Below, one piece after another: positions 11,093 through 22,193 of a DNA stretch of 64,000 nucleotides. Source of the DNA: Muscardinus avellanarius (lineage: Eukaryota; Chordata; Mammalia; Rodentia; Gliridae); contig OY726567.1 of assembly GCA_963383645.1 (NCBI GenBank), positions 65,810,552 to 65,874,551 of the forward strand. Reading direction: 5' to 3'. The position numbers and the translations under genes were made by a program. Numbering within the stretch: position 1 is the first letter of the stretch; every line of letters starts with the position of its first letter. A model generated the notes under the pieces. The model worked only from the letters and a program-made list of their open reading frames with translations, was not told the origin of the DNA and did not search any database.

Positions 11093-11574
11093 AATTGAAG
11101 CCTGTGTATTCTACCTCTGAGCTACATCCCCAGCCCTTTTTTAAAAAATTTTTTGAAACAGGGTCTCACGAAATTGCTGAGGATGATGGCCTCAGACCTG
11201 TGATCCTCCTCTCAGCCCCCCAAGTTCGGTAATTAGAGGTGAGCACCACCACGCCCAACTCAATGTTGACATTCCTAAAGTAGTCACATCACCTGCCTCT
11301 TAAATTTAGTGGGAAAATAAGTGAGGATATCACTTTGTTAGTGCCTGGGAACAAATGTAGGGACTTTGAACTTTCAAATTCTGAAATGACTTTGATGTGT
11401 TCCCTATGAATTACCAGAATAGGTGTGGAACAGGGAAAGGCTGAATTTTCCACAAGTGATGAGGGATGGAGGGAAAGAGACAGTCGCAGAGACACAGGGA
11501 GAGACACATCTCTGAAGGGTTAAAGCAAGCAATACCATGGTCAAATTCATGCTTCCTAAGTAACAGGACAGACC

Positions 11575-11745
11575 AAGTTTGGCAAAACATAGCCCATGAG
11601 CCATATGGGTCCAGTTGCCCGCTTTTGTAAATAAAGTTTTATCAGCACACAGCCATGTCTGTGTATTTATCATGGCTACTTTCATGTTAGGAGGGCAGGG
11701 TGGTAGTGAGGCAGTGATGTGTGGTCTGCCATGCTTAAGAAGTAA
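11575..11745 (-). mobile_element. hAT-type DNA transposon fossil
   Basis: TTTGTAAATAAAGTTTTATC, AGCACACAGCCATGTCTGTG and TCATGGCTACTTTCATGTTA match the reverse complement of a common non-autonomous hAT element (TGGCTGTGTTCCAATAAAAC, TTTATTTACAAAAACAG). I do not assign the exact MER family. Confidence 0.6.
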
Positions 11746-12039
11746 CAATCTGGCTGGACACAGTGGTCTATGCCTGTCATCCCAGTATTTGGGAGAATCA
11801 CAGGTTCAAGGCCAGCCTCAGCAACTCAATGAGACCCTGTTTCAAAAAAATAAAAAGATGCTGGGCGTGGTGGCGCACGCTTGTAATCCTTGCGCTTGGG
11901 AGGTGGAGACAGGAAGATCACACAGGTTCGAAGCCAGCCATGCTGGCTTAAGAGACCCTGTTTCCAAATAAAAATACAAAAATAGGTCTGTGAGTGTAGC
12001 CTGGAGGTAGAAGGGTTTCCAGGAACCCCAGTACCACCA

Positions 12040-12166
12040 AATAAATAAGTAAATAAATAAGTAAATAAATAAATAAATAAGAAATAACGCTCTATGTTCA
12101 ACCCACAGTACTACTACTAATACTAATACTACTAATAATAATATACTAATACTAATAATAATAAAT
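12040..12166. repeat. (AAAT)n and (TAA/TAC)n low-complexity tract
   Basis: AAATAAAT units to about 12085, then a dID B-box remnant, then an imperfect TACTAA/TAATAA run at 12105-12166. Confidence 0.85.
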
Positions 12167-12429
12167 TATCTGATTGTTTATGGAAAATTTTTGCCAAACC
12201 CTATGTAGAATGCCATTTAAATTGGTAATAAAAATACACTGATCATATAGAACTTATGATGAACTATAAATCAAAAGAAGGAATACCTGGCAAGGGAAAA
12301 AAGATAATATAGGGAATTGACATCCTCATGTACAGACTTCCTAGTGATCTTTTTTCCTAGGCTAAGGACACCGAGCATCAAGTTTAAGCTCTTGACAGTA
12401 TTAATAAGTAGGACTCCAAGCAGAGAACT

Positions 12430-12435
12430 TTTATT
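12430..12435 (-). terminator. Probable polyadenylation signal of the NLRP7-like gene
   Basis: AATAAA on the minus strand, about 160 bases beyond the stop codon at 12594. It is the first canonical signal downstream of that stop. Confidence 0.55.
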
Positions 12436-12593
12436 ATCCTTGTGAGGACACTGTGATCAGAAGTGGGGATGTGACTTGCATAAAATTTACTACAAAGTGG
12501 TGCTCAGTCCTATACTGTTAGCTCCCAGCCTAGTGATGACCATGGGACCCTTTGACCTTTGTCATGAGCTATCTTAGATTGGAAAGAATGCTC

Positions 12594-12729
12594 TCAGGGT
12601 GCTGAGAAGAAATCAAAGTAGGAAGGCGCATTGGCCCTGATGACATTTTCAATGGTCAGGCTGGGATTGCTTTCCTTCACCTTTTTCAGTAGATTCTGGA
12701 GTTTACCATGACAGTCATCTATCTTCAAC
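12594..12729 (-). CDS. NLRP7: NLRP7-like last coding exon
   Basis: Acceptor TGGTCCTTCAG precedes [20 protein letters not shown], the family's C-terminal coil (human LKIDDFNDELNKLLEEIEE). The end YFDFFSAP and TGA replace the usual S-H-D-F-M-I ending. Length and phase fit the preceding exon. Confidence 0.82.
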
Positions 12730-15700
12730 CTGAAGGACCAGAGGAGATATCAATGTTAAAGCAACATTTTTTTTTTTTTTTTGCAGTACTGGGGATGGAA
12801 TCCAGGGGCATTCTACTTCCAAGCTACACCCTCAGCTCTATTTTTTATTCTTTATTTTTGAAACTGGGTCTCACTGAATTGCAAAAGGCCTCACTTAGTA
12901 GTACCTGAGGGTGGCCACGAACCACGATCCTCCTGTCTCAGCCTTCCAAATGCTGGGATTACAAGCGTGAGCCCCCATGCCCAGCTCTAGCAACACTTAA
13001 TTTTGTCGTTCCAAGAAACATCGTGAACCACCCAAAGTGTCCCCAAAATTTTTTATCAGAGCCGGGCGTGGTGGCGCACGCTTGTAATCCCAGCATTCGG
13101 GAGGCTGAGATCTGGAGGATCGCGGTTCGCGGACAGCCTCAGCTACTTAGTGAGGCCTCTGCAACTCAGTGAGACCCGGTTTCAAAATAAAGAATAAAAA
13201 ATAGGGCAGGGGCTGTAGCTCGGAGGTCAAATGCCCCTGGGTTCCATCCCCAGACCCGCCAAAAAAAAAAAAAAAAAATTTATCAGGATGGCCATAGTAG
13301 AAAGTACTTTTGGATCCAGAAAACAGAGATCCATAGGAGGGTCTCAGAAAAAACAAAAACAACATATAAGACCTGACAGAACACTCTCAGGGACTCCCCA
13401 CCGTCTCAGCTGTTCCTGTGGCCATGACACATCATCCAAGGAGATGCTAATCCTGCGGCCATGATGCATCATCTGAGGAGATGCTAAGCCTGGTGTCTCT
13501 GTTCATGGTGCACCTGTTCAGCCCACATCGGACAATTCTTGTGCACCCAGAATGAGGACCACAGCTACTTACAGCTGAAGACACGGAGCCAGGAACCACA
13601 ACACCCAGCTCCTGGCATACTCATGGTCCCCTTACAACATTAAACCTAGATATGTATATTGCTAAAAAAAAATTAAGAGTTAGAGTTCTCTGGTTAAAAG
13701 TAAAAAGACACTAAAGGTAGATTACTTAAGCTGTTGGAGTGATAAAGATATTCACATGCCAGACATGGTGGCGCATGCTTATAATCCCAGCATTTGGGAG
13801 GCTGAGACAGGAGGATTGTGGTTCGCAGCCAACCTCAGAGAGTGAGAGCCGGGCGTAGTGGCACACGCTGAGAGCGGAGGATGGCAGTTCGCGGACAGCC
13901 TCAGCTAGTACTTAGTGAGGCCCTCTGCAATTCAGTGAGACCCGGTTTCAAAATAAAGAATAAAAAAATAGGACAGGGGGTGTAGCTTGGAGGTCAAATG
14001 CCCCTGGGTTCTATCCCCAGACCAGCAAAAATAAATAAATAAATAAATAAAATGAAAATTTATCACATGAAAAAGAAAGGCCATACCTGAGCATCTTCAG
14101 AGGCCCACTCCTCTCTTTTAAAGCCTCCAAAAGTACAGTCACTCCAGTCAGTCCCAAGGCATTCTGGCCCAGGTCCAAAGTTTCCAGCTTCTTGTTGCTG
14201 GTGAGCGCAGACGCCAGCTCCTGACAGTACAGCGGCGTGATGGCGCATCCCCAGAGCCTGTTGAGAAAGAACACAGAGACCCACTCACTCACCATGCAGG
14301 TCCTGACTAGAACCCACAGGGCTGCCGTGCACGCCACTCCCATCCTCTGGAAGCCCAGATGATGGAGAACCGTTATCAGGATGTACCGGGGAAGGTGGAG
14401 GAGGACATGTTGAAACAAAGTAATCAGAGGGCTTACTCCTGGGGGTCAGGGAAGTCCTTCTTGGGAAAGAGACCTGAGAAACCTAAAGGATAGTTGATGG
14501 GGAGCCGCTATGATACATGGGCGAAGGAGAAGGGCAGTAAACTGAAAAAAGCACAAGAGCTTTGGTCCCAGGCTCGGGTGCGGCTCAGTGGTAGAACCCC
14601 TTGTCTTTCATGTTGTCAAGCCCTACAGGAAAAAAAAAAAAAACATAAAGCCGGGTGTGGCTGGGCAGTGGTGGTGCACGCTTGTAATCCCAGCATGCGG
14701 GAGGCTGAGATCGGAGGATTACGGTTCACGGTCAGCCTCAGCTACTTAGTGAGTCCCTCTGCAAATCAGTGAGACCCGGTTTCAAAATAAAGAATAAAAA
14801 ATAGGGCAGGGGCTGTAACTCGGAAGTCGAATGCCCCTGGGTTCCATCCCCAGACCCTCCCCCCCCCAAAAAAAAAGCCAGGTGTGGTGGCACATGCCTA
14901 GAATCCCAGTACTGGGGAGGCTGAGACAGGGATCACAGGTTTGAAGGCAGCCTCAGCAATTAAGCAAGACCCTCAGCAACTATCTTGTCAGACTCTGTTT
15001 CAAAATAAAAGATAAGAAAGGGTGCGGCAGGCACACGCCTGTAATCCAGTACTTGGGAGTCTGAGACAGGAGGTTTGCAGGTTCAAGGGCAACCTTAGCA
15101 AGTAGTGAGACTCTGATTCAACCTAGCAAGACCCTGTTTCAAAATAAAAATTAAAAGCCAGGTGTGAGCCGGGCGTGGTGGCACACACTTGTAATCCCCG
15201 CGCTTGGGAGGCTGAGACAGGAGGATTGTGCAGGTTCAAAGCCAGCCTCTGCTGGCTAAAATATAAAACAGATCTGGGAGTGTAGCCTGGAGGTAGAAGG
15301 CCCCTGGGTTCCATCCCCAGTACCACCAAAACAAACAAACAAACAAACAAAAGCCGGGTGTGGTGGCATAGGCTGTGGTTCCAGTAACTTGGGAGGCTGA
15401 GAAAGGAGGATCGCACAGGTTTGAAATCAGCCTCCACTACATAGTGAGGCTCTCAGCAACTTTGTGGGACCCTGTTTCCAAACAAAATATAAAAATAGGT
15501 CTGGGAGTGTAGCCCAGAGGTAGAAAGCCCCTGGGTTCCATCCCTAGTACCACAAAAAATTAAAATTAAATAATGAAAATTTAAAAACAGGACTGGGTAT
15601 ATAGCTTGGAGGTAGAATGCCCCCTGAGTTAAATGCCTAGTATAATAAATAAATAAATAAATAAATAAATAAGGCTTGAAGTGTAGCTCCAAGGCAGAAT

Positions 15701-17867
15701 GCCCCCAAATTCAATCCTCAATACCAAAAACAAAACAAAATAATCAAACACAAGCCGGGCGTGGTGGCGCACGCTTGTAATCCCCGCGCTTGGGAGGCGG
15801 AGACAGGAGGATCGCGCAGGTTCGAAGCCAGCCGCGCTGGCGTAAGAGACCCTGTTTCAAAAATATAAAATAGGTCTGGGAGTGTAGCCCGGAGGTAGAA
15901 GGGCTTCCAGGAACCCCAGTACCACCAAAAAAAAAAAAATCAAACAAACAAAAACACAAAAACAAAACCTCCACTCGAGTCTGGCCACCGAGAATTCCAG
16001 GTACAGCCCAAACAAAAAAAGAGAAGCACCCTACATCCTATTGTCTGTTCTCATTTCTGCAGCAAAGATAAGGAAGTAATTACACATCCCAGAGCCTCTT
16101 TCTGAAAGAGTTCTAGTTGCAAAGAAGAGTGTACTCATGAGATGCTTTGAGGACAGACTTGGAAGGGGGACAAGGCGTGGCAGTGGTCCACAGAAGGAAA
16201 TACCATCTAGTGTGCAGATGCGCAGAGGTGGCACCTCCTTGGGCAGTATCTCATCTATATTCCCCTGGTACCAAACTGGGGCAATCCCTCTGCTTCCCCA
16301 TCACCACATCCCAGCAGAAGCAGCTTGTTCCTGAAATCCTCATCACTGGAAGTCTTTCTCGCCCATCTCCAACTCCCCCAGCCCCTCTGAGCAACTCCAC
16401 AAGCGCCCCACTGCTTCTATTCAATCTCTGGGGGGGAAGGGGTTAACCCGAATGTTAGATGCTGAGCGATACTGTCCCAAGCTGAGATGTTCTGGAATAC
16501 AGCAAGGACAGATTTTCAACCATGTTCAAAATGAGCACAAACACCTACCCTAGATGCTGTAGGTTCAAATATGGAGCCCTTAAGGCATCGCAGAGCGACC
16601 ATAGTCCGAGAGCTATGGGATTCAGACTGAGGTCCAAGTTGACAAGCTCGCAGTCTCCATGGAGTAGTTTTGAGAGACTTTTGCAGCCATGTTCTGTGAT
16701 GTTGCAATACCGCAACCTACAGACAGTCAAACAAAAAGGTCATCTGTTAGCCGCTGAAACTTGTGTCCTGTGAAGTAGTAGCTGATACTTCCGACATCAC
16801 ACCGAACTACATATTTACACATGGGCTCTCATCTAAGAATGTGCAAATGGAGTTACCAGTACATTCTCTTTACCCTGCCAAAGTGGTAGGAGAATTAAAC
16901 TGGTTGCTGGGTACCACACTTTTGCTATGGAGGAACAAGCCCTATCTCCTAGGGCACAGGTTTTCCTCCAGCAGCAGCTTATCTTACATGTCAAGAGCTT
17001 CAACTCTGAGTTCAGACAGACATAGAAAGGAACTCAAGGCCTCTTTTATTGTCTGCACTATCAGATCATTGAGGTTTTACCCTCAGTTTTTTGTTTTTTG
17101 TTTTTTGTTTTTTGTTTTTCGTTTTGGTGGTACTGGGGATGGAACCCAGGGGCCTTCTACCTCCAGGCTACACTCCCAGACCTATTTTACATTTTATTTG
17201 GAAACAGGGTTTCTTAAGCCAGCAGAGGCTGGCTTCAAACCTGCGCCATTCTCCTGTCTCAGCCTCCCAAGCGCAGGGATTACAAGCGTGCACTACCACT
17301 CCCTGCTATCCTCTGTCTTTTTTAAGTATGGACAAGTCTTAGATTCAATTGGTCCAGCAGAATTGTGCTACATCCAAAAAGCTAAACACAGCCTGGCACA
17401 GTTGTGCATGTCTATAATCCCAGTAATTGCAAGACTAAAACAGGAGGATTGCAGATTCAAGGCCAGCCTCAGAACTTAGCAGAGAACCTCAACAACTTAG
17501 AGAGATCCTGTTTCACAACAGCAAAATAAAATAGAGCTATGGATGTAGCTCAGAGGCAGAAGGTCCCTAGATTTAAGCCCCAGTACCAAAAATAAAATAA
17601 ATTATATCAACCCTACCATGTAATTCAATATCTGTGTACTGAAAGAAAGTGGTGCATCAGGTAAATTTTGAGAACACAAAACATAGAATCTGAGAGCCAA
17701 TTGCCTATCCAAAATCCCCACAGTGGGCAGTCTCTGAAGAGCAGGCCAAAATTAAATTAACATCCTTCCTTGTTTCTACTTGTTTCTTCCCTAATTCTTA
17801 CCAGGCTTTCTACAGTTACATTTGATTGGAATTATTAAGTGTTCTCACATTCATCTGTCCTACTTGA

Positions 17868-17915
<48 letters not shown>

Positions 17916-20796
17916 ACAGGGACTTACACCAGGGTCTGGAGTTTACACTCAGGGTAACCCAAGCCTTCACACAGGATTTTCACCCCACCATCCCCGAGGT
18001 CATTCTTGGCCAAGCACAGGTGCGTCAGCCTCTGGTTGACTATCAGAACAGAAGTGAGCTCCTTGCAGCAGGCTTCCGTTAGGTGACAGTTCGCCAACCT
18101 GCAGAAAAATCACAACAATGTCACCAATCACATCAGCACCCAACCTTCTCAGCCATCTCTAGATGGTAGAGTCCTAAAGCCCTTCTTGAGAATCCTGCCT
18201 GCTCTCTACATAATGCTGTGGTCACACGAAGGATCAGGGAAGAGAACAAGATGCACAAAACTGTCTGCCTGGGACCAGAGATGAGAAGCAGGTATCTGTA
18301 TCCATGGGAGGTTCTGTGTGGGTCACCTCTCCCTCTCTGCGGCCCCAGACCTCAGACAATTGCCCACAGGAGAAGCAGAGGGACTTACGACAGCTTCTGC
18401 AGGAAGCACTTTGGGTGTCTCAAAGTCTCACACAGGAGCTCGACGCCCTCGTCCATCAGCTCGTTGTCGGAGAGGTCCAGGGACAGCAGGGAGTGGCTGG
18501 CTCGGAGGGCAAAGAAGAAGTCAGCCCACTGCTCAGTGGTGGCAAAACAATGCCCCAGCCTGTGGGAGAAATAGAGATGAGTCATTCTGGGAAGATGGAA
18601 GGACCACATCAGCTCATTCTGCTTCACTATTTCAAAGGCTGTGTCTTCATTTCTCTCACTCCTTCAATGCACATCCAACCCTGACCTCAACGATTCTGGT
18701 CTCCAGCCTCATGACCAAGAGAATAAAAACTTTTGTGGTAGTGGGGATTGAACCCAGGCTCATTCTACCTCCAAGATACACCCCTGACCCTGTTTATTTT
18801 GTTGTTGTTGTTTTGAAACCTCAGAGGAGAGGTAGGTCCACTTGACCTCAGAGGACGGAGGTGACCATGGGATATGCCTCAGAGGACAGCAACGGCCAGC
18901 AGACCCACCTCAGATACTGCAGGGCACATTTCGCATGCTTGAGAATCTCGCCCAGTAGCATGAACAGCAGCGTCATGTCCTCCTGGATGTAGCCCACCAG
19001 GGTGAGGTGGGTCAGGGTGCTCTTCCCAACCAGAGCCAGACAGAAATCGTAGTAAGCGGTCACAGGGGAGACCTTGCTAATCCTAGGAGAAAGCAGAAAG
19101 GACTTCATCTTGAAGGTTTGGTCCTTAGCTGTGTAGAGGAGGGTATAAACAAAACTGTAAAATTGCATAGATATGTTTTTAGTTCTTTTTTAATTTTTAA
19201 ATTTTTATTTATTTATTTATTTTGTGGTACTGGGGATGGAACCCAGGGGCATTCGACCTCTGACCTACACCCCAGCCCTGTTTTATTCTTTATTTTAAAA
19301 CAGGGTCTCACTGAGTTGCAAAGAGCCACAAACCGCGATCCTCCAGTCTCAGCCTCCCAAATACTGGGATTAGAAAGTGTGTACTACCACACTTGACTGT
19401 TTTTAGTTCTCATTTCTTTGGCTATCTCAACCTTTTGCTAATGGGAAGTAACAAAATCATGTTTCATTTCATAGGAGTGCTTGTTGGGGGAAATAAAATC
19501 ACTGACCATATGCCATCTCTGAAAAAAAGCATGAACACGCCTTGCAAGGAGGACCAGAAGTGAGATTTCTCATTTATCTACATGGATGAGAGAAAACCAT
19601 GGAGAATCGGCGCATGCAGATCTTAACTTGGTTCATGACGAGGAACTAAACTAAACTAAACTTCGCTAAAAGTGGCTTCAGTCTATTTTCTCGGTCAGCT
19701 TGAGTCTTTTCACGGTTTAGTTCATGCAAGTAAAGGACACTCAGTTCCAGAAATAACATGCAAGTCTTTATTAACTGAACCAAGAGAGCTGGGCACAGTG
19801 GCACATGCCTGGAATCCCAGAGGTAAGAAGCTGAGACAAGATGATCGCAGGTTTGATTGAGGCCAGCCTCTGCAACTTAGAGAGACCTTCAGCCACTCAG
19901 CGAGACCTTGTTTCAAATTTTAAAAAATAAAAGGGCCGGGGTGTAGCTCAGAGGTACAATGCCCCAGGCTCGATCCCTAATACCAATAGATAAATAAACA
20001 AAGTAAGTATTTGGCTGCTCAGATCCCAGGTATCCAAGTTTCGTGTCTTTGTTACTCTTCCCATATTCCTTTAGATCCTGCGGCCAGAATCTTCCCAGCT
20101 GTTGAAGAGATCCAAGATATTCCAGCCGGGCGTCGTGGCGCACGCTTGTAATCCCAGCATTCGGGAGGCTGAGACCGGAGGATCACAATTCGCGGACAGC
20201 CTCAGCTACTTAGTGAGGCCCTCTGCAATTTAGTGAAACCCTGTTTCAAAAAAAAAAAAAAAAAAAAAAAACTAGGGCAAAGGGTGTAGTTCGGAAGAAG
20301 AATGTCCCTTGGCTTAATCCCATGAAGTTCCTAGATTTTATTTTATTTATTTATTTATTTATTTTTATTTTTGGTGGTACTGGGGTTCCTGGAATCCCTT
20401 CTATATCCGGGCTACACTCCCAGACCTATTTTTTTTAGTTTTGGAAACAGGGTCTCTTAAACCAGAGCGGCTGGCTTCGAACCTGCTCGATCCTCCTGTC
20501 TTCGCCTCCCAAGCCCGGGGATCTCAAGCACGCGCCATCAAGCCCGGCAAATTCCTAGATTTTAAAACTAGTAAGAGACTCTGTTTCCAAATAAAAATAT
20601 AAAAATAGGTCTGGGAGTGTAGCCCAGAGGTAGGTTTTTCCAGGAACCCCAGTATCACCAAAAAAAAAAAAAAAAAAAAAAAAAAGTTTTCCACCTGAGA
20701 CAGGAGGATCACAGGTTTGAGGACAGTCTCAGCAAGTAGTGAGACTCGCAAGACCCTGTTTCAAAATAAAAAGCTCCTGGGTTCCATCCCCAATAG

Positions 20797-20836
<40 letters not shown>

Positions 20837-22146
20837 GTCCCCAGCTACCCATAAGCTCACTGTGAACTGCCATCTATCCGAAGAAAAAGACTCAAAGCCA
20901 TGGTTACTCCTCGTGAGGGACCCAAACAAGAATGTCCTTTTCCTTTTCTTTGAAACAACGTCTAAATCGCTGAAGCTAGCTTGAACCTGTGATCCTTCTG
21001 TCTCAGCCTGTCAAGTACTGGGACTATAGGTGCGTGTCATCACATCTGGCAAGAACGTCCTTTAAATAATGCCTGGCACCCATCTATCCCAGACGGGCAG
21101 AGAGCATTTGGCAGGCTCCAGTCAGCCTGGGTCAGTATTTGCTCCAAAGTATCCCAGCCGCTTGAGGCAAAACTCAAACTTCCTGTGCTGCTTTTGTATA
21201 TAGAAGAGACCACAGAGCCAGTACAAAGCACCTACAAAATTCTCAGCTCAAAGTCAGCCAGCACCGGTGATCCTAGTACTTGGGAGGCTAAGACAGGAGG
21301 AACATAGGTTCTAGGCTAGCCTCAGCAACTTAGTGAGACCCCATTTCAAAAGAAAAAATAAAAAGGGCTGGTGGTGTAACTTGGAGGTTGAATTGCCCTT
21401 GCATTCAATCCGCAGCACAAAAAAAGAGAGGAGAGGAGAGGAAAGGAGAGGAGAGAAAAAAGGAGAAATGTTAGTCAAAGGATACAAAATTTCAGACAGA
21501 AAGTTCTAGTGACCTGTTGCACCCCAGGGTGACCAGTTATATTTCTTCCTTCACACCCAGCCCTCCCCCTGACACACACCTACATTTCTATGTATTGGGT
21601 TTCAAATACACCCCATGGAGGATGTTTACACACATGCGAACTCATGGCCAAATTTTTTGAAAATAATAAAATTTTCCCATAGGAAAGCTGAGGACAAAAA
21701 CCATTTTTTCTCTTCCTTTCTCCAGCACATGGCTAGAGTCTGGTCAGGCATCCAAATATTACTCCCATGTCAAAAATGCAAAGCCTGGCTGTGCCCAGGG
21801 CCGTCCCTCAACACCTGTTTTACTTACACGACTTTCTGCAGACGGCAGGATGCACGGGTTATATAGTAGCAGAGAATCCTCACTGAGGGGTTGCTCAGGA
21901 AGCTTTTGCTGATGTCAAGAGAGGTCAGGTTCTCAGAGCAGACCACAGGGCAGAGATCCACCCAGCGGCAGAGAGAGTCACTGTTGGGCTGAAACCTGCC
22001 AGAAAGCAACAGATTAGGGTACCCACTGATGAAATTCCAGACCAGCCTCAGCAACTCAGCAAGAGTATTTCAAAATAAAAACGCTGGAAGTATAGCTCAA
22101 AGGTAGAAGCCCCTGGTTTCAATCCCCAGTAATTAACATACATACA

Positions 22147-22193
<47 letters not shown>

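Larger units (their letters stand above)
5255..12593. mobile_element. Intergenic region between NCR1 and the NLRP7-like gene, mostly SINEs
   Basis: Plus-strand B1-dID copies lie near 5406-5605, 6050-6175, 6188-6390, 7984-8110, 8140-8330, 8345-8490, 8493-8640, 8649-8830, 8960-9105 and 11861-12040. Minus-strand copies lie near 6505-6900, 6985-7185, 7300-7520, 7650-7865, 9245-9430, 9530-9680, 10621-10820, 10840-10990 and 11085-11260. The ORFs here read through SINEs and are not genes. The left end (5255-5400) would hold the NCR1 3' UTR, but I see no clear AATAAA there. Confidence 0.75.

Noticed and set aside
17869..17912. Regularly spaced short repeats as a CRISPR-like array
   Set aside because: All regular repeats are di-, tri- or tetranucleotide microsatellites or dispersed SINEs. 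There is no repeat-spacer pattern and the DNA is mammalian.
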